The translations under genes were made by a program, and so were the position numbers. A stretch of 16,064 bases of DNA from Candidatus Moraniibacteriota bacterium (lineage in GTDB: Bacteria > Patescibacteriota > Minisyncoccia > Moranbacterales > GCA-2747515), in contig JALWEZ010000058.1 in the NCBI GenBank assembly GCA_027039165.1, positions 1 through 16,064 on the forward strand, given 5' to 3'. The notes under the pieces were generated by a model. The model worked only from the letters and a program-made list of their open reading frames with translations, had not been told where the DNA came from and ran no database searches. The first letter of the stretch is position 1. Each line of letters begins with the position of its first letter. Of this stretch, positions 13,973-16,064 are shown in pieces.

Positions 13973-14257
13973 ATGAGTCGATCGATAAAAAAAGGACCGT
14001 ACATAGATGAACGTGTTATAAAGAAAATTGAAGGCAAAAAGCCTGAAGAGGTGGGTGTTGTGAATACTTGGTCGAGAGCTTGCACAATAGTACCAGAAAT
14101 GATTGGATATAAATTCAATGTTCATAATGGCAAAGGTTTCACTGAAGTTCTTGCAACAGAAGAAATGGTTGGACATAAATTAGGAGAATTTGCTCCAACT
14201 AGGAAATTTTTGCGACACGGAGGAAAAATACAAAAAGGTATAGATGCATCTAGATAA
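13973..14257 (+). CDS. rpsS: 30S ribosomal protein S19
   Basis: 94 residues, normal length. Located in the 30S head near the A-site finger contact and the anti-SD side. [70 protein letters not shown] are all hallmark S19 segments in order (the last two blocks lie at about 48-82). It follows the long hairpin by 48 nt and is 11 nt from rplV. No Shine-Dalgarno site. Confidence 0.97.
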   Translation: MSRSIKKGPYIDERVIKKIEGKKPEEVGVVNTWSRACTIVPEMIGYKFNVHNGKGFTEVLATEEMVGHKLGEFAPTRKFLRHGGKIQKGIDASR

Positions 14258-14268
14258 TAATATATTGT

Positions 14269-14928
14269 ATGACAAAGGTAAAAGCACGATTAAATAATTT
14301 AAGAACGTCACCTAGAAAAGTGAATTTAGTGGCGATGAGATTAAGAGGAAAGAGCGTTGAAGAAGCACTTAATATATTAGAGTTTGATTTGCGCAAGTCT
14401 TCAATTCCTTTCTCTAAATTAATTTTGAGCGCAAAAGCTAATGCTATTAATAACTTTAAATTAAATGAAAAAAAGTTAATAATCGATGAAATATTAGTTT
14501 CTGCTGGACCAACTTTAAAAAGATGGAGGCCGAGGGCTTATGGAAGAGCTTCTAAAATCATGAAGCGAACATCAAAAATAATAGTGGTTTTAAGAGAAAA
14601 TGAGATTACTGAAGAAAATAAAAAAGTAGTAATAGAAAAGAAGCGAGAAGATAAAATTAATAGTTCTAAGAAATCACTAAAAAAAGATGATTTTACAAAA
14701 ATAGAGGGAATTGGTCCGAAAATATCTGAAACTTTAATAAAAGCAGGAGTAAAAACTTTTAAAGATTTGAGCGAACAAAAAACATCTAAGATTGATGAAA
14801 TAATATCAGGTGTTAGAGGAAATCATGATTCAACTACGTGGCCAGAGCAAGCAAGAATGGCTCACAAAGGAGAATGGGAAAAGTTAGAAAAATGGCAAAA
14901 AGAGCTTATAGGAGGTAAGAAAAAATAA
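14269..14928 (+). CDS. rplV: 50S ribosomal protein L22 fused to a C-terminal helix-hairpin-helix domain
   Basis: 219 residues, about twice the usual 110. Residues 1-112 are L22: RTSPRKVNLVAMRLRGK (12-28), LILSAKANAINN, DEILVSAGPTLKRWRPRAYG (tunnel-lining hairpin, about 73-92), and KRTSKIIVVL. A Lys/Glu linker (113-138) leads to an HhH domain (about 140-182: DDFTKIEGIGPKISETLIKAG, then TFKDLSE) and a STTWPEQARMAHKGEWEKLE tail (about 188-207). HhH plus WPEQA tail is a module I know as a C-terminal extension on ribosomal proteins such as L21 and L22 in Bacteroidetes and CPR. It probably binds rRNA through the HhH backbone; its role is unknown. The frame is continuous, so this is a real fusion. 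Confidence 0.95.
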   Translation: MTKVKARLNNLRTSPRKVNLVAMRLRGKSVEEALNILEFDLRKSSIPFSKLILSAKANAINNFKLNEKKLIIDEILVSAGPTLKRWRPRAYGRASKIMKRTSKIIVVLRENEITEENKKVVIEKKREDKINSSKKSLKKDDFTKIEGIGPKISETLIKAGVKTFKDLSEQKTSKIDEIISGVRGNHDSTTWPEQARMAHKGEWEKLEKWQKELIGGKKK

Positions 14929-14952
14929 TTTTCAATAAATAAAAGTCTATTT

Positions 14953-15609
14953 ATGGGGCAAAAAGTTAATCCAAAAAGTTTCCGTTTAGGAATCACAACA
15001 AACTGGCGATCACGCTGGTATGCAGAGAAAGATTATGTACAAAAGTTACAAGAAGATGTGCAATTACGTAGAATTGTAATGAAAAAATATAGATACGCAG
15101 CTATTGCTGACGTTGAAATAGAAAGAAGTTCACACAATATTAAAGTTATAATAAAGACAGCGAAGCCTGGTGTTATAATAGGAAGAGGTGGAAGTGGTAT
15201 AGAGGACGTCACTAAGTTTATAAAGAGTAATGTTTCTATAAATAAAAAGTCAGTAGTAACAGTAGATGTGCGCGAAGTTCGTCGTTCAGAAGAAAGTGCA
15301 GCACTAGTTGCTCAGAACGTTGCTGAACAATTAGAAAAACGAATGCCTTTTAGGAGGGTGTTAAAAACTACACTTGAACAAGTAGAAAAAAGTAGAGTTA
15401 TAAAAGGTATGAAAATACAAGTTTCTGGAAGATTGAACGGTGCAGAGATGAGTAGAGTGGAATGGTTATCTACTGGTAGAATACCATTACATACTTTGAG
15501 AGCAGATATAGATTTTGCAAGAGATGTTGGTAGGACAACATATGGAGCAATAGGTGTTAAAGTGTGGATTTATAAAGGTGAAAAGTTTGATAATAAGAGT
15601 AAAGTTTAA
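14953..15609 (+). CDS. rpsC: 30S ribosomal protein S3
   Basis: 218 residues, normal length. MGQKVNPKSFRLGITTNW begins the N-terminal domain. The type II KH domain carries VIIGRGGSGIEDV (GRGG loop, about 74-86). The C-terminal half shows RMPFRRVLKTTLEQ, GMKIQVSGRLNGAEMSR, and GRIPLHTLRADIDFA, lining the mRNA entry and helicase site. Only a short tail follows. 24 nt after rplV, 21 nt before rplP. No Shine-Dalgarno site. Confidence 0.98.
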   Translation: MGQKVNPKSFRLGITTNWRSRWYAEKDYVQKLQEDVQLRRIVMKKYRYAAIADVEIERSSHNIKVIIKTAKPGVIIGRGGSGIEDVTKFIKSNVSINKKSVVTVDVREVRRSEESAALVAQNVAEQLEKRMPFRRVLKTTLEQVEKSRVIKGMKIQVSGRLNGAEMSRVEWLSTGRIPLHTLRADIDFARDVGRTTYGAIGVKVWIYKGEKFDNKSKV

Positions 15610-15630
15610 TTGGAGTTATAGAAAAAGATT

Positions 15631-16047
15631 ATGTTAATGCCACGAAAAGTAAAACATAGAAAAATGTTCAGGGGAAAACATCCTGAGGATGCTAGTGCTG
15701 CAACTCGCGGCATTACGGTAGCATTTGGAAGCTATGGTTTAAAAGTTGTAGAAGGAGGTTTGATAACAGCTAGACAAATTGAGTCAGCTAGACGGACAAT
15801 TACAAGAAAGATGCAAAGAACTGGAAAATATTGGATACGAGTTTTTCCAGATCATCCGATGACCAAGACTGGAGATGAAACTCCAATGGGTAAAGGAAAA
15901 GGAGGGGTTGATTATTATGTAGCAAAAGTTAGACCAGGTAAAATAATATTTGAAATCGATGGGATAAGCGAAGAATTAGCAAAAGAAGCTTGTCGTTTAG
16001 CTGGTAATAAATTTGGTATTAAGACTAAATTTATAACAAAAAATTAA
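15631..16047 (+). CDS. rplP: 50S ribosomal protein L16
   Basis: 138 residues, normal length. MLMPRKVKHRKMFRG is the canonical beginning, so the ATG at 15631 is preferred over the one at 15637. It binds near the A-site tRNA elbow. Other signatures are GSYGLKVVEGGLITARQIESARR, TRKMQRTGKYWIRVFPDHPMT, and ETPMGKGKGGVDYYVAKVRPG. GGAG lies at 15612-15615, about 15 nt upstream, too far for a standard Shine-Dalgarno. By operon order rpmC (L29) would be expected next, just outside the window. Confidence 0.98.
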   Translation: MLMPRKVKHRKMFRGKHPEDASAATRGITVAFGSYGLKVVEGGLITARQIESARRTITRKMQRTGKYWIRVFPDHPMTKTGDETPMGKGKGGVDYYVAKVRPGKIIFEIDGISEELAKEACRLAGNKFGIKTKFITKN

Positions 16048-16064
16048 GATACATAATAATAGTA

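Noticed and set aside
1..16064. UGA=Gly recoding (Absconditabacteria/Gracilibacteria code)
   Set aside because: None of the 20 genes contains an in-frame TGA despite hundreds of glycines, and all are full-length under the standard code.

Overview
The window is about two-thirds A+T, with compact genes and short intergenic gaps. It joins a sugar-nucleotide and cell-surface glycan region (1-9389) to tuf and the start of the S10 ribosomal-protein operon (9590 to the right edge). Several features point to a Patescibacteria/CPR-type bacterium, perhaps Parcubacteria-like: L22 carries a C-terminal helix-hairpin-helix extension, L23 has a charged N-terminal extension, a nucleotidyltransferase-like protein has a ribbon-helix-helix N-terminus, UDP-glucose-dehydrogenase-like and Tim44-like proteins are shortened, and almost no gene has a Shine-Dalgarno site. 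This placement is inference, because no rRNA is in the window. All 20 genes end in TAA, and the glycine-rich frames contain no in-frame TGA, so the UGA=Gly code of some CPR lineages does not apply.

Layout. (1) 1-1277: the 3' part of glucose-6-phosphate isomerase, closed by a hairpin terminator. (2) 1373-1834, minus strand: a short exported or membrane protein resembling only the N-terminal part of Tim44-like proteins. (3) 2002-4882, plus strand, tightly spaced: an RHH/nucleotidyltransferase-like fusion with eroded catalytic motifs, mannose-1-phosphate guanylyltransferase, and an extended SDR epimerase/dehydratase. (4) 4883-5393: a structured leader and a 56-residue two-helix membrane protein, the only gene here with a textbook SD. 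(5) 7539-5447, minus strand: a DUF4349 membrane protein followed by galE. (6) 7639-9389, plus strand: a polyprenyl-phosphate-type family 2 glycosyltransferase and a 270-residue UDP-glucose/GDP-mannose dehydrogenase relative. (7) 9590-16047, plus strand: tuf, rpsJ, then rplC-rplD-rplW-rplB-rpsS-rplV-rpsC-rplP.

The sugar genes fit together: Pgi supplies fructose-6-phosphate or glucose-6-phosphate, ManC makes GDP-mannose, GalE makes UDP-galactose, the SDR and dehydrogenase relatives modify activated sugars, and the GT2 enzyme would load a lipid carrier. Together they suggest envelope polysaccharide or glycoprotein glycan synthesis.

The most interesting candidate is the first gene of the mannose cluster. 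Its DNA-binding RHH domain is joined to a nucleotidyltransferase fold that has lost the signature Arg, the KP lysine and the metal-binding Asp, and its promoter carries repeated TCATAC half-sites. It may be a sugar-nucleotide-sensing repressor made from a dead enzyme. Other points of note are a terminator-like attenuator in the rplC leader, a long hairpin between rplB and rpsS, a three-hairpin leader before the small membrane protein, and a recurring 16-nt promoter spacer.
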